From an uncultured Prevotella sp. (GTDB lineage: Bacteria; Bacteroidota; Bacteroidia; Bacteroidales; Bacteroidaceae), in assembly GCA_937907705.1 (NCBI GenBank), contig CALCVP010000001.1, positions 1 through 64,000 on the forward strand: a DNA stretch of 64,000 nucleotides, in the 5' to 3' direction. Of the stretch, positions 1-10,329 are shown piece after piece; position 1 is the first letter of the stretch, and the number at the start of each line of letters is the position of its first letter. The position numbers and the translations under genes are program-made. The notes beneath the pieces were generated by a model. It did no database searches and was not told where the DNA came from. It saw only the letters and a program-made list of their open reading frames with translations.

Positions 1-103
1 ACGTTAATTAACTCTCTCATTTTCAAACGATTACATTAGAATTAACAGAGTATTGGTATTAAAAACACAACGTTAAAATATTGCAATATTTTATGGATTT
101 TAT

Positions 104-134
104 TTTGCTGCTATTTAAATAATTATTAAATTTG
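104..134 (+). promoter_or_regulatory. Putative promoter of the first susC gene
   Basis: A TTTG box (104-107), a 19-nt gap and TAAATTTG (127-134) match the Bacteroidetes housekeeping promoter. Transcription would start near 140, leaving a leader of about 420 nt before the susC ATG at 558. No better -7 box was found closer to the gene. Confidence 0.6.
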
Positions 135-557
135 CAGACATAAATCAAAAAATGATGGTAAAAATCATTATACAGAGATTTTTATGTGATGTAAAACTAC
201 CGACAAATCAAAAAAATATATAATTAACAAATTGTTGTATTTACTGTAAAATTAAGGTGAAAAGGCATGAGACTTTACACGCCTGTATGTTGACTGTTTT
301 ATAAAAAAGTACTGTACAGGACCTGTATTATTTATGTGAACAAGGTATAGGGTGGTGTGATTTCTCTTTATACGTATCTTTTGTTGCTATTACAAGTGAG
401 CTGATACACAATAGTGTGTCATAGGTTTATGCTGTAATTGTATTGTTGGCACTGTAATTAAAGCATTTCAGTGCAGGGCAACAGATGTGCATGATGCATA
501 CAGTTAAAAGTAGCAAACACTTATAAACTTCATTAATTAATAACTTTTAAAAATTTT
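135..557 (+). other. Long untranslated leader of susC
   Basis: This AT-rich stretch has no open frame that looks coding. It holds a perfect palindrome TACAGG-A-CCTGTA (315-327), which could be an operator or a small hairpin. If the upstream promoter is the right one, all of this is transcribed as a leader. A regulatory RNA role is possible but not shown. Confidence 0.4.
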
Positions 558-3500
558 ATGTCTGGTAAATTAAAAACATTACGAATTGCGCTGCTCGTGC
601 TCTTCACTGTGATGGTGGGAAGCCTTTCAGCACAAACAGTGAAAGGTAATGTGAAGGATGCCAATGGCGAACCTATCATCGGTGCTACCGTTTCCGAGAA
701 AGGAACCAAGAATTTGGCAGTAACCGATATTGACGGTAACTTCACAATCAAGATGACCGGCAAGAACCCTATCGTGGTTTCATACATAGGTATGAAGGCC
801 AAGACAGTGGCAGTGGCTGGCAAATCAAGTGTTGATGTAGTGCTTGAAGAAGAAGCCACCACATTGAATGATGTGGTAGTAATCGGCTATGGAACCGTAA
901 AGAAGAAAGACCTGACGGGTTCTGTGGCATCTGTTTCTGCCAAAGATTTGGCCAATCTGCCTGTTGCCACAGCTTCTGAAGCTATTCAAGGCAAGATGGC
1001 AGGTGTAACAGTAACCACTACTGAGGGTTCGCCTGACGCTGACGTAAAGATACGTGTGCGTGGTGGAGGTTCACTTTCACAAGACAATTCACCTCTTTAT
1101 ATTGTAGACGGATTTCCTGTTAACTCTATCAGCGATATAGCTCCTAACGATATTGAGTCTATTGATGTACTGAAAGATGCCTCTTCTACCGCTATCTATG
1201 GTGCCCGTGGTGCCAACGGTGTAGTAATTGTTACTACCAAAAGCGGTAAAGAAGGCAAGATACAAGTAAACTTTGGTGCATCATTGGGTATCAGAAAGGT
1301 GATGAAAGAGCTGGGTGTGCTCTCGCCTTATGAATATGCCAAATATCAGTATGAAACCCAATATGGCAAAGACCAGGAGTATGGTGACTGGCAAGACATG
1401 GATATATGGAAATCTGTAGCAGGCCGCAACTGGCAGGATGAGCTCTTTGGCCGCACCGGTTTCCAGCAGATTTACAATGTTTCTGTAAGCGGTGGATCCA
1501 AAGACACCAAGTTCAATGTCAGCTATTCTCGCACCGATGACAAGAGCATCATGATGGGTTCAGACTATTCCAAGAACAACATTAATGCCAAGTTAAACTC
1601 AACCTTAAACAAATGGTTGACCCTCGACTTTAATGCACGCTTGGCTTATTCTGTCGTAGACGGACTGAACTCAGGTGGCGACACCAACGATTCCAATGCT
1701 TCAAACTCCATTATAAACAAGGCGATAACCTATCGTCCGGTAGAGCCGCTGAACGCGACGGATGATGATGGCGACGAAACTTCATCAACAGATGTAGACC
1801 CTTACGATCGCATGAATGGTACTTATAAGCAGCAGCGCCGCTTCCGTCAGGACTACAATGCTGGCTTAAACTGGAAACCTTTCAAGCATTTTACCTTCCG
1901 CTCTGAGTTTGGCTATACTTGGAGATATGAAAATACAGACCAGGCATGGGACAAGTTGGCTACTAAAAACGACTCTCAAGGAGCAGGTCTGCCTAAGTCT
2001 AAGATTTCACGTACAGACGTGAGAAACTGGCGCAATGCCAATACCGTTACTTACGACACCAAAGATGCTTTCTTGAAGAAGGACAAGTTGAATGTGATGG
2101 CAGGCCAGGAATGGTCAAGCTCTTTGCAGAAAGACTATTATTCGTCTACTATCAATTTCCCTTCAGACTTTACACTGGGCGAAGTGCTGGCCAACCAAGG
2201 TGCTGGTGATGCACAGCCACAGGCTAACAAGATTGGTGCTAAAGACAACATGATGTCTTTCTTTGGCCGTATTAACTATACCTATGACGACCGCTACTTG
2301 CTTACCGCCACTTTCCGTGCCGATGGTTCAAGCAAGTTTGCAGCAGGCAACCGTTGGGGCTATTTCCCGGCTGTAGCTTTAGGATGGCGCATGAGTGAAG
2401 AAAACTTTATGCGTTCAGTCAAGTGGCTCTCTAACCTGAAGTTGCGCTTGAGCTATGGTGAGGCAGGTAACAACCGTATTCCATCGGGTAGCATCTTCCA
2501 GCCATTCTCTTTCCCGAAGGATTACAGCAAGCTGAAAGAACCTTATTTCGGCGATAAGATGAGTTCTGTAATGGAGCTGGGAAACACCAAGGCAAACACA
2601 AAGCTGAAGTGGGAAACCACCATTACACGTAATGCCGGTATAGACTTCGGCTTCTTCAACAGCCGCATCAACGGTACTTTAGACTTTTATTGGAATACTA
2701 CCAAAGACTTGCTCATGAAGAGCAAGATTGCTGCAAACTCAGGCTATACCTATCAGTATAGGAACTTCGGGCAGACCTCTAACAAAGGTGTGGAGTTGGC
2801 TTTCAATGCTATTATAGTAGAGAAGAAGAACTTTACGCTTAACTTTACAGGCAATATTTCATACAACAAGAACAAAATTGACAAGCTGAACACAGGTTCA
2901 GAATGGGATACTAACTATACTATCCCTGACGTAAACACAGGTCAGAACTTCCGCGTGGTAGAAGGTGGATCCCTCGGTGAGGTGTGGGGATATCGCTTGA
3001 AAGGCTATTATACAGCGTATGATGCCGAGAAGAACCCTAACGGAGAGTTGGTATGGAACGGCAAAAACTGGAAGTTGCGCGATGGCTTGGTAGACAAAAG
3101 TTCAACTGTAATGGGCACATTGGCTCCAGGTTCACCTAAATTAAAAGTGGACGAAGAGGGCAATGTCGTAAAAGAACGATTGGGCAACACGATAGCTCCT
3201 TGGGCTGGTGGTTTTGGCTTGAACGCTACATTCTACGGCTTTGACGCATCTGTGTTCTTCAATTATCAGATTGGCAACAAGATTGTCAATGCTACAAAGT
3301 TGGGATCGTCATTCTATCATGATACAAGAAAAGGCTATAACCTCAATGCTGACTTCGTGTCAAGATACACCAACATTGACCCTGAAAATGGTTTGTCGCT
3401 TGCTAATCCTACCACAGTGGCTGGCGTATATGGCAGTGAGGCCAACGCCATCGCTCGCTTGAATGAGATAAATGCCAATGCAACTATTTATAACCCAGTA

Positions 3501-3791
3501 TTAGTGTCTAAAATGTACCTTACTGATTATGCAGTAGAGGGTGCTTCGTTCTTGCGCTTGCAGAACCTTACCATTGGTTATACCTTGCCAAAGAACTTGC
3601 TGAAGAGCATTTTCTTGAACAATGTGCGCTTCTACTTTACTGGTTACAATCTGCTGACTATTACCGGTTATTCCGGCAATGACCCTGAAGTAGACTCAAG
3701 TAGCCAGAAATCACCTATGTCACCGGGTGTAGACTACGCATCTTATCCTAAGAGCCGCCTCTATGTGTTCGGTGTAAATGTATCATTCTAA
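558..3791 (+). CDS. SusC/RagA-family TonB-dependent outer-membrane transporter (pectin locus)
   Basis: This 1077-residue protein should form the outer-membrane barrel that imports oligosaccharides, using TonB energy and its SusD partner encoded next. A signal peptide (about 1-25, ending SLSAQ) is followed by a carboxypeptidase-regulatory-like domain (about 30-105, GNVKDANGEPIIGATV), the SusC signature around GYGTVKKKDLTGSV (about 110-123), a plug domain with IYGARGANGVVIVTTK, and a long barrel ending in the aromatic FGVNVSF. The length is normal for the family. Its stop lies 22 nt before the SusD ATG, so they are co-transcribed. Pectin-derived oligosaccharides are the inferred cargo, because PL1 and GH28-GH105 enzymes follow; the sequence alone does not prove the ligand. 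Confidence 0.95.
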   Translation: MSGKLKTLRIALLVLFTVMVGSLSAQTVKGNVKDANGEPIIGATVSEKGTKNLAVTDIDGNFTIKMTGKNPIVVSYIGMKAKTVAVAGKSSVDVVLEEEATTLNDVVVIGYGTVKKKDLTGSVASVSAKDLANLPVATASEAIQGKMAGVTVTTTEGSPDADVKIRVRGGGSLSQDNSPLYIVDGFPVNSISDIAPNDIESIDVLKDASSTAIYGARGANGVVIVTTKSGKEGKIQVNFGASLGIRKVMKELGVLSPYEYAKYQYETQYGKDQEYGDWQDMDIWKSVAGRNWQDELFGRTGFQQIYNVSVSGGSKDTKFNVSYSRTDDKSIMMGSDYSKNNINAKLNSTLNKWLTLDFNARLAYSVVDGLNSGGDTNDSNASNSIINKAITYRPVEPLNATDDDGDETSSTDVDPYDRMNGTYKQQRRFRQDYNAGLNWKPFKHFTFRSEFGYTWRYENTDQAWDKLATKNDSQGAGLPKSKISRTDVRNWRNANTVTYDTKDAFLKKDKLNVMAGQEWSSSLQKDYYSSTINFPSDFTLGEVLANQGAGDAQPQANKIGAKDNMMSFFGRINYTYDDRYLLTATFRADGSSKFAAGNRWGYFPAVALGWRMSEENFMRSVKWLSNLKLRLSYGEAGNNRIPSGSIFQPFSFPKDYSKLKEPYFGDKMSSVMELGNTKANTKLKWETTITRNAGIDFGFFNSRINGTLDFYWNTTKDLLMKSKIAANSGYTYQYRNFGQTSNKGVELAFNAIIVEKKNFTLNFTGNISYNKNKIDKLNTGSEWDTNYTIPDVNTGQNFRVVEGGSLGEVWGYRLKGYYTAYDAEKNPNGELVWNGKNWKLRDGLVDKSSTVMGTLAPGSPKLKVDEEGNVVKERLGNTIAPWAGGFGLNATFYGFDASVFFNYQIGNKIVNATKLGSSFYHDTRKGYNLNADFVSRYTNIDPENGLSLANPTTVAGVYGSEANAIARLNEINANATIYNPVLVSKMYLTDYAVEGASFLRLQNLTIGYTLPKNLLKSIFLNNVRFYFTGYNLLTITGYSGNDPEVDSSSQKSPMSPGVDYASYPKSRLYVFGVNVSF

Positions 3792-3813
3792 ATACAATAT
3801 AAGAGTAGAAAAA

Positions 3814-5760
3814 ATGAAAAATATATTCAAGACAATCATATTGGGAGGTGTCGTTTTAAGCACAATGACATCGTGCAGCGACTTTCTTGACCAGCGTTCT
3901 CCTTCTGATACAGACGCCAGCAACGTGTGGCAGTCTACTTATTATACAGAGAATGTGCTGAATAAAGCCTATGGCTTACTTTGCGAAGACCACACTTATT
4001 CAAGAAATCTCTGCTATAACTTCATGGTAAACACCGATTGCGAGTTTACCAACGCTTACGGAGAATCTAATGCTAAAGCAGAAGGTAAGGGTAAAGACCT
4101 TAACAACTACTACGCCAAGAGTGATGACTCGTTTGCGAATATCGGCAACACATGGGATCATCTTTATGAAAGTATCGAGTATTGTAACTTGATAATTGAA
4201 GGTCTTAAGAATCTTTCATTGGACAATGCATCGTCTACTGCAGATAAGCAATTGCTGCGCTATAAAGGTGAAGCATTGACTTTGAGAGCCATGATCTTCC
4301 ATGAGTTGGTGCGCAATTGGGGTGATGTACCTTACAAGACAGAACCTACCAATGACGACCTTTCCAACGTAAATGTAGGCAAGACCGACCGTGATGTTAT
4401 TATGGATGGCTTGATTAAAGACCTGGAAGAGGCCATTGACTATCTTCCTTGGGCTGGAGAAAACAGCTATACAACAGAGCACATGACCAAGGGTTACGCT
4501 CATGCGCTGTTGGCTCAGATTGCTTTACAGCGTTCAGGATGGGCCATCAGAGAGGCTGCAAAGGATGGCTATGTTACTGCGGCAACTAACAGTGATGCCA
4601 ACTATCCAACCCAGCGTTGTGGCGATGCCGACCGCAAGAAGTATTATGAGTTGGCACTTACACACCTTAATGCTGTCATTTCTTCAGGTAAGCACCAGCT
4701 TAACCCAAGCTTTGAAAATGAGTGGGATCTTATCAATAAGCGTGAACTGGATACACAGTATCAAGAGAATATCTTTGAGGTTCCTATGGGTTTGGACAAT
4801 TCAAGCGAGTTAGGCTATGGCATAGGCGTGCGTTTTGCCGACAAATGTGCTTATGCTTTGAAAGGCAACTCTTCGTCTAATGTACAGTTGCCGTCTACCT
4901 TATTTTGGATGTATGATCACAGTGGCAAGGATACACGCCGTGACATTACTTGCGTAAACTATGAGATTCAGCTTAACAATGGGGTAACCACAGAGACGAT
5001 GAAGGGCAATAATCCTTTCAATCTTTATTGCGGAAAATGGGACGTTCGTAAGTTTTCTGATGAGTGGAAAGCCATTGCCAAGGTGAAAGGTGTGAAGTTT
5101 GGTACAGGTATTAACTATGTAAAGCTGCGCTATTCTCAGGTTCTTTTGTGGTATGCTGAGGTGATGAATGAGCTTAATGGCAACCCTGATGTAGCCACAG
5201 GTGGTTGTGGTATGACTGCACGTCAGGCTTTGGGAGCTGTACATGAGCGTGCTTATGCAGCTGCAGACAAGGCTGTTGCCAAGGCTTATGTAGATGCTAT
5301 ACCAGCTAATAAGGATGCTTTCTTCAATGCTATTGTTGATGAAAACGAGCTGGAATTTGCGGGCGAAGGCGTGCGTAAGTATGAATTGGAGCGCTGGAAT
5401 CTGCTGAGTGACAAGATAGAACAGATGAAAGCAGACTATAAACAGCAGATTTATGAATATCCGGAAAAGCTTTATTACAAGACATACACTGAGAATGGAT
5501 TGGTAAAAATAGATATGAAGTCTATTCGTTGGTATGATAAGGAGGCTCCAGAAAATGCTGCCGACTATCAGTATGTTACTTTCTGGGGTGATGAGGCAAA
5601 AGAGTCAAACACCAAGAAAACCAATCTTAATAATCTCGAATTTATAAGTGGTGGACTCAATGAAACCGTAAAGAATCGCTATTTGCTGCCCATTTACAGC
5701 ACTACTGTCAATGATTCTGAGGGTACATTGCAAAACTCTTATGGCTTTATCCATAAATAA
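3814..5760 (+). CDS. SusD/RagB-family glycan-binding lipoprotein (pectin locus)
   Basis: This surface lipoprotein of 648 residues caps the SusC channel and binds the glycan. I chose the ATG at 3814 because it begins a standard lipoprotein signal (MKNIFKTIILGG, Cys21 in TMTSC); an in-frame ATG at 3778 would overlap susC and put charged residues ahead of the signal. The sequence after the cysteine (SDFLDQRSPSD) and the helical TPR-like pattern are typical of SusD. It is longer than the common 500-570 residues, with an extended C-terminal third. It lies between susC and a third lipoprotein gene, 17 nt downstream, so the three form one operon. Confidence 0.93.
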   Translation: MKNIFKTIILGGVVLSTMTSCSDFLDQRSPSDTDASNVWQSTYYTENVLNKAYGLLCEDHTYSRNLCYNFMVNTDCEFTNAYGESNAKAEGKGKDLNNYYAKSDDSFANIGNTWDHLYESIEYCNLIIEGLKNLSLDNASSTADKQLLRYKGEALTLRAMIFHELVRNWGDVPYKTEPTNDDLSNVNVGKTDRDVIMDGLIKDLEEAIDYLPWAGENSYTTEHMTKGYAHALLAQIALQRSGWAIREAAKDGYVTAATNSDANYPTQRCGDADRKKYYELALTHLNAVISSGKHQLNPSFENEWDLINKRELDTQYQENIFEVPMGLDNSSELGYGIGVRFADKCAYALKGNSSSNVQLPSTLFWMYDHSGKDTRRDITCVNYEIQLNNGVTTETMKGNNPFNLYCGKWDVRKFSDEWKAIAKVKGVKFGTGINYVKLRYSQVLLWYAEVMNELNGNPDVATGGCGMTARQALGAVHERAYAAADKAVAKAYVDAIPANKDAFFNAIVDENELEFAGEGVRKYELERWNLLSDKIEQMKADYKQQIYEYPEKLYYKTYTENGLVKIDMKSIRWYDKEAPENAADYQYVTFWGDEAKESNTKKTNLNNLEFISGGLNETVKNRYLLPIYSTTVNDSEGTLQNSYGFIHK

Positions 5761-5777
5761 TATTTAATAATAATACA

Positions 5778-7400
5778 ATGAAACTGAACAAATCATATAT
5801 CAGCAAGGTGCTCTTTGGAGCACTCTTGCTTTTGGAAGGCGCATCGTTTACAGCTTGTACTGAGACGAACGATTGGGATGTAGACCCTGCTTACGACCGC
5901 TTGTTCCACTCTTCTAAATTGGAAGTAAAGGTGGGTGAAGACAATGCAGAGGTTACATTCAAGAAGATGCCTAATGTAGAATATTATGTAATAGAATACA
6001 GTACCGACTCTTTGTCGGATGAGGTGGAAACCACAGCTCATAGTGTGGTGTTGGGTGAAGACAAGTCTATCACCACATCGCCTTATACTATTACAGGCTT
6101 GGAAGGCTCTACCAAGTATTTCCTTCGTATCAAGAGCTGTGCTACAACGGGCAAAGGTTCTACCTGGAAATACCTTGACGGCAGCGACTATAATTATAGT
6201 TTTACCACCAAGGCTGAACAAATTATCAGCGAAGTAGTAGCTGGTTCTAAAACAGCAACCGTGAAGTTTACACCTGGAAAGGCTGTAAACAAAGCCTTGG
6301 TGTTGCATGGTGACGATGAACCGTTGGCTTATGATATTCCTGCAAGTGCTGTTGAGGCGGGCAGTATTGTACTTGAAGGCTTGACACCAAAGACTTCTTA
6401 TACAGTGCAATTGCTCAATGGAGAGAATGTTCGCGGCACAATGAAGTTCTCAACCACAGAAGCTTATCCTGACGGATATGAGGTATTGACCCTTACAAGT
6501 GATGAAAGCTTGAAAGACTTGCTGGCTAATGCCACTACTGATAAGGTGGTAGTTGTATTGCCACAGGGTCTTGACTATACAGTAAAGTCTGAAGACGGTG
6601 TGATGTCTACCGTCAAAATACCTGAAAATATCAAGTCTATTTATTTCTGGGGTGCCGCAGGTGAAAGCAAACCAAGCCTTACCTTTAAGGGCTCTTCTTT
6701 TGAAGGAACAGACATGGATGTGGTACGTTTCTACAACTTGAACATTCAATGCGGCAGCAATACTGATGGTTATGTGCTCAATCAGTCGGGTTCTTTTACT
6801 GTCAATTCTATCGAATTTGAGAAATGTAACATTCAAAAGATACGCGGTGTCATACGTTTCCAGAACATTACTCAAGCCACTTGCCGTAATATTACCATCA
6901 ATGATTGCGTGTTGACAGACATAGGTTCGTATGGTGTTGTAAATACAAAAGACCAGTCTAAGCTGACTTTGGGCTCCGTTTCCATAGCTAATTCAACATT
7001 GAACACCATCAATTCTGTATTGACCAATACTTCTCAGCCTAACTTCAGCATAGCTGTAGATCACTGTACGATATGGAATTGTGTGCCTGGTGGCAAGCCT
7101 TTCTTTGATGTTCAGAAGCAAACTGGTGTGCAAGTGTCTTGCACCAACTCACTGATAGGTGCCTATTACGAGGCGAATGGTGAGAAAACAGTGAAAGGTA
7201 ACAGCTTGAAAGATATTGATGGAACAGGTACTGTCTACACCAATGACTTCAATTGGAATGCAGGTTACGAGATTGGCTCTCAAATAGAGTCATCTTCTAA
7301 ACAATTGTGGGTTAATCCTGCTACTGTTGATGCAGACTTTACAGTGCTCAACAGTACCTATAAGTATTATGGAGACCAACGCTGGTTGCCAGCTAATTGA
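5778..7400 (+). CDS. Surface lipoprotein with FnIII repeats and beta-helix part (DUF4957/DUF5123-like)
   Basis: A 540-residue predicted lipoprotein (Cys27 in SFTAC). Two fibronectin-III-like modules are visible, about 35-125 (ending in YTITGLEGSTKYFLRI) and about 140-225 (ending in LEGLTPKTSYTVQLLN). They are followed by a repetitive, Asn/Ser-rich parallel beta-helix-like region (about 240-540) of the kind annotated DUF4957/DUF5123 in Bacteroides and Prevotella pectin loci. I see no clear catalytic lyase residues, so I infer surface binding of pectin rather than cleavage, but enzymatic activity cannot be excluded. It is the third gene after susC and susD and faces the GH3 gene across a terminator. 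Confidence 0.7.
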   Translation: MKLNKSYISKVLFGALLLLEGASFTACTETNDWDVDPAYDRLFHSSKLEVKVGEDNAEVTFKKMPNVEYYVIEYSTDSLSDEVETTAHSVVLGEDKSITTSPYTITGLEGSTKYFLRIKSCATTGKGSTWKYLDGSDYNYSFTTKAEQIISEVVAGSKTATVKFTPGKAVNKALVLHGDDEPLAYDIPASAVEAGSIVLEGLTPKTSYTVQLLNGENVRGTMKFSTTEAYPDGYEVLTLTSDESLKDLLANATTDKVVVVLPQGLDYTVKSEDGVMSTVKIPENIKSIYFWGAAGESKPSLTFKGSSFEGTDMDVVRFYNLNIQCGSNTDGYVLNQSGSFTVNSIEFEKCNIQKIRGVIRFQNITQATCRNITINDCVLTDIGSYGVVNTKDQSKLTLGSVSIANSTLNTINSVLTNTSQPNFSIAVDHCTIWNCVPGGKPFFDVQKQTGVQVSCTNSLIGAYYEANGEKTVKGNSLKDIDGTGTVYTNDFNWNAGYEIGSQIESSSKQLWVNPATVDADFTVLNSTYKYYGDQRWLPAN

Positions 7401-7408
7401 TACTTATT

Positions 7409-7503
7409 ATATGTGTAAGTTGCTCTTTATATCAGCGAGTAACTTACATATAACGCAATAAAAAAGGGGAAAAGAAGCTTTTGTTAAACTGCTTTTCCCC
7501 TTT
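7409..7503. terminator. Hairpin terminators between converging genes
   Basis: Two hairpins lie between the converging genes. The second has a perfect 12-bp stem (7463-7474 with 7492-7503, AAAGGGGAAAAG) with a six-T tail when read on the - strand, so it should end GH3 transcripts. The first (arms about 7409-7425 and 7437-7452) is imperfect and would serve the + strand operon. Confidence 0.75.
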
Positions 7504-7543
7504 CTGTTTGTTGGAATGTATTGTTGCTTTTGGAATTATTAGC

Positions 7544-10117
7544 TTACAGTTGGACTGTTAACGTCTTTAAATCCTTTTGTAAACTGGATGAGCCAACCAT
7601 TATTTCATACTTTCCTGGCATTACTCTCATGGTGTTACTCTGTTCATCCCACCATTCAAAAGCTGATTTCGGAAGTTTGATTTTGGCAGTTTTTGTTTCA
7701 CCGGCTTTTACATTTATCCTACAGAAACCACGTAAAGTCTTGATGGGTCCATTTGTATCGTTTACCTTTTTGAGATACACTTGCACTACTTCTGTGCCGT
7801 CTTTCTTGCCTGTATTGGTTACTTTTACGCTCACTTCACCTTGTTTCGCATTGTAGTTTGGCTTGCCAATGGCAAATGAAGTATAACTTAGGCCATAACC
7901 AAAAGCGAAAAGTGGGGTATCCTTAAAGAAGCGATAGGTGCGATTGCTCATATCATAATCATCAAAGTCTGGTAATTGGCTGTCGTCCTTATAGAAGGTA
8001 ACAGGAAGTTTGGCACTGGGGTTATAGTCGCCAAAGAGCACATCTGCCACACCGTTTCCGCCTTGTTCACCAGGATACCATGCTTGAATGATGGCATCGC
8101 AGGTCTCTGTTTCTGGTGTTAAGGCTACCGCAGAGCCACTACAGTTGATGAGTATTACCTTTTTGCCTGCATCATGCAGCGCTTTGATAAGCGTGCGCTG
8201 TACCTGTGGAAGCTCAATACTGGTGCGGTCTCCATTGTCAAAACCAGGTTCTGTAACTTTGGCTTCCTCCCGCTCCAAGTTAGGAGATATACCGCCAACA
8301 AATACAATGATGTCTTTATCTTTAGCCTTTTTGACAATCTCTTCAGGTGAAGTTTGGTGGATAGCGGCCATGTCAAAGTTAAGTGTAGCGCCTCCTTCCA
8401 ACTGCATATAGTCTACCTGCACATTGTATTGTTTACCAGCTTCTACCTTTATGAAGCGTTTGGTATAGCGCATAGGGTCTGTTTTCCACCTGTTGGCCAC
8501 TGTGTCGCCATTGATAATCAGTCGGAAACCGTCATCGTTTTGATAGATAATGTTGAGCGTCTCGCTCTTTTTTGCCGTGAAATGCCCCTTGAAGCGGGCA
8601 GTAAAATGCGTGAGGTTAACCCCAGGAGCAAAGGCTGTGTTGCCTCCATTGTCGAAGTGGAGTGGTGCTGTATAGTTGTTTTCTGCCACGGGTTTGCCCT
8701 CCATGGCGGTATTGTTCCAAAACTGTGCGCTCATGCCAGGTTTGCCATTATCGCCTATGAGCAGATTAAAGATACTCTGTTGGTCAGTAGCAGTGGTAAT
8801 GTCGCACCCTTTTGTATAGCTTACTGGTGCGTTCAGCTTATTCTGAATGCCTTCTAATATGGTTACAGAGTGCTTGGGCTGTCCATAATAGATGCCCCAT
8901 AGCATCACAGAATCTGCGGCATTGGGTCCTATGACCATTAGTTTTGACGCATCTTTTGCAAGTGGTAGCGTGTTGTTCTTGTTTTGTAGCAGCACCGTTT
9001 GTTCGCGTGCCATCTGCAATGCCAACGCTTCATGCTCCTTGCTGGCTATAACACTTTCTGGTATTTTGGTCCATTCCACCAGACTGTCGTCATCAAAATC
9101 GCCTAATTCAAAGCGTGCCTCCAATAGTCTTATTATGCTTTTGTCTATCTGTTGTTCTGTTATCTCACCTGCTTTTACGGCTTCAGGCAAACTTTTGTAG
9201 TTGCTTCCGCACTCCACATCAGTGCCACTGATAACAGCTTTGGCTGCTGCTTGCTCCTTATTGACTGAAACACCATGTCTGCCAGGTACCCAGAAGTCTG
9301 AGATTGCACCACAATCGCTGACTACTAATCCTTTAAATCCCCATTCATCGCGTAAGATTTGTTGTAGCAACCGGTTGCTACTGCAGCAGGGTTGCCCCTC
9401 AAAGCGTTGGTAAGCACACATTACTTCCTTTACGTTACCTTCGGTTACCAAGGTCTTGAAAGCAGGAAGATAGGTTTCCCAAAGCTGCCGTGGCGACAGA
9501 TTTTCTATGTCAAAGTGGTGGCGTGTCTTCTCGGGTCCACTGTGTACGGCAAAGTGTTTGGCACAAGCATACAGCTTCATGTATTTGTGGTCAGACGGTC
9601 CTTGCAGTCCTTTTACCACTGCCAGTCCCATGCGTGCGTTCATATAAGGGTCTTCACCATAGGTTTCCTGCCCTCGTCCCCACCGTGGATCTCTGAATAT
9701 ATTGATGTTAGGCGTCCAGAAAGACAAGCCTTGGTATTTGTCAACGGTTCCTTTCTTGCGTTGTGCTGTATTCTTGGCGCGGGCTTCATCGCTCACAGCT
9801 GTGTAGATACGTTGTAGCAAGGCATCATCAAAAGACCCTGCCATGCCAATGCAAGAGGGGAATACAGTGCTTAGTCCGTTGCGCCCTACGCCATGCAGTG
9901 CTTCGCTCCACCATGCAAATGATGGGATGCCGAGACGCTTGATGGGTTTAGAGCCGTCCATCATCAAAGTGGCTTTCTCTTGTAAAGTAAGCCTGCTACA
10001 CAAGTCTACGGCACGTTCATGTGGACTCAATTGTGAATTTTTGTATGGAAATTGCTGTGCTGTGGCAGTGATAGAGAATGCCACAGCAATGGCCATAAAG
10101 GCGATTCTTGTTTTCAT
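7544..10117 (-). CDS. Glycoside hydrolase family 3 with PA14 insert (beta-xylosidase/beta-glucosidase type)
   Basis: An exported 857-residue exo-glycosidase. The signal peptide ends near Ala20. The N-terminal (beta/alpha)8 domain has KHFA (187-190) and the nucleophile segment GLVVSDCGAISDF with Asp268. A PA14-type module (about 455-585, IIYQNDDGFRLIINGD) is inserted into the second GH3 domain, and an FnIII-like domain ends the protein. GH3 enzymes with this PA14 arrangement act on beta-glucosides or beta-xylosides. In a pectin locus a role on xylosyl or glucosyl side chains is plausible, but specificity cannot be read from the sequence. It is transcribed toward the susCD operon; 212 nt separate it from the PL1 gene, and a terminator hairpin lies between them. 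Confidence 0.9.
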   Translation of the reverse strand: MKTRIAFMAIAVAFSITATAQQFPYKNSQLSPHERAVDLCSRLTLQEKATLMMDGSKPIKRLGIPSFAWWSEALHGVGRNGLSTVFPSCIGMAGSFDDALLQRIYTAVSDEARAKNTAQRKKGTVDKYQGLSFWTPNINIFRDPRWGRGQETYGEDPYMNARMGLAVVKGLQGPSDHKYMKLYACAKHFAVHSGPEKTRHHFDIENLSPRQLWETYLPAFKTLVTEGNVKEVMCAYQRFEGQPCCSSNRLLQQILRDEWGFKGLVVSDCGAISDFWVPGRHGVSVNKEQAAAKAVISGTDVECGSNYKSLPEAVKAGEITEQQIDKSIIRLLEARFELGDFDDDSLVEWTKIPESVIASKEHEALALQMAREQTVLLQNKNNTLPLAKDASKLMVIGPNAADSVMLWGIYYGQPKHSVTILEGIQNKLNAPVSYTKGCDITTATDQQSIFNLLIGDNGKPGMSAQFWNNTAMEGKPVAENNYTAPLHFDNGGNTAFAPGVNLTHFTARFKGHFTAKKSETLNIIYQNDDGFRLIINGDTVANRWKTDPMRYTKRFIKVEAGKQYNVQVDYMQLEGGATLNFDMAAIHQTSPEEIVKKAKDKDIIVFVGGISPNLEREEAKVTEPGFDNGDRTSIELPQVQRTLIKALHDAGKKVILINCSGSAVALTPETETCDAIIQAWYPGEQGGNGVADVLFGDYNPSAKLPVTFYKDDSQLPDFDDYDMSNRTYRFFKDTPLFAFGYGLSYTSFAIGKPNYNAKQGEVSVKVTNTGKKDGTEVVQVYLKKVNDTNGPIKTLRGFCRINVKAGETKTAKIKLPKSAFEWWDEQSNTMRVMPGKYEIMVGSSSLQKDLKTLTVQL

Positions 10118-10260
10118 ATTGTTAATGTTGTATAGATAAAGTAGTAACTTGCAGATAATAAAGCATAGGTTTAGCTCTTGTAAACCATAGGCTTATTGCT
10201 TGTAAAGCATGTGTTTATACAGGCAAGCGCCACAAAATGAGTGTGGCAGTCTCTCATTTA

Positions 10261-10317
10261 AAAAGTCATTTGCTCTGCCTGTAACTAAAATAGACAGGTT
10301 TTAGGCAAATGACTTTT
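10261..10317 (-). terminator. Terminator hairpin of the pectate lyase gene
   Basis: A perfect 13-bp stem (10261-10273 with 10305-10317, AAAAGTCATTTGC) has an inner CCTGT/ACAGG helix. It sits 13 nt past the stop of the PL1 gene on the - strand and reads into a T-rich tail. Confidence 0.7.
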
Positions 10318-10329
10318 GTAGCTAATATG

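Noticed and set aside
5793..6410. A 205-codon frame on the - strand opposite the DUF5123-like lipoprotein gene
   Set aside because: The + strand frame has a lipoprotein signal and FnIII repeats and fits the operon; the reverse frame is Cys/His-rich without a recognisable domain.
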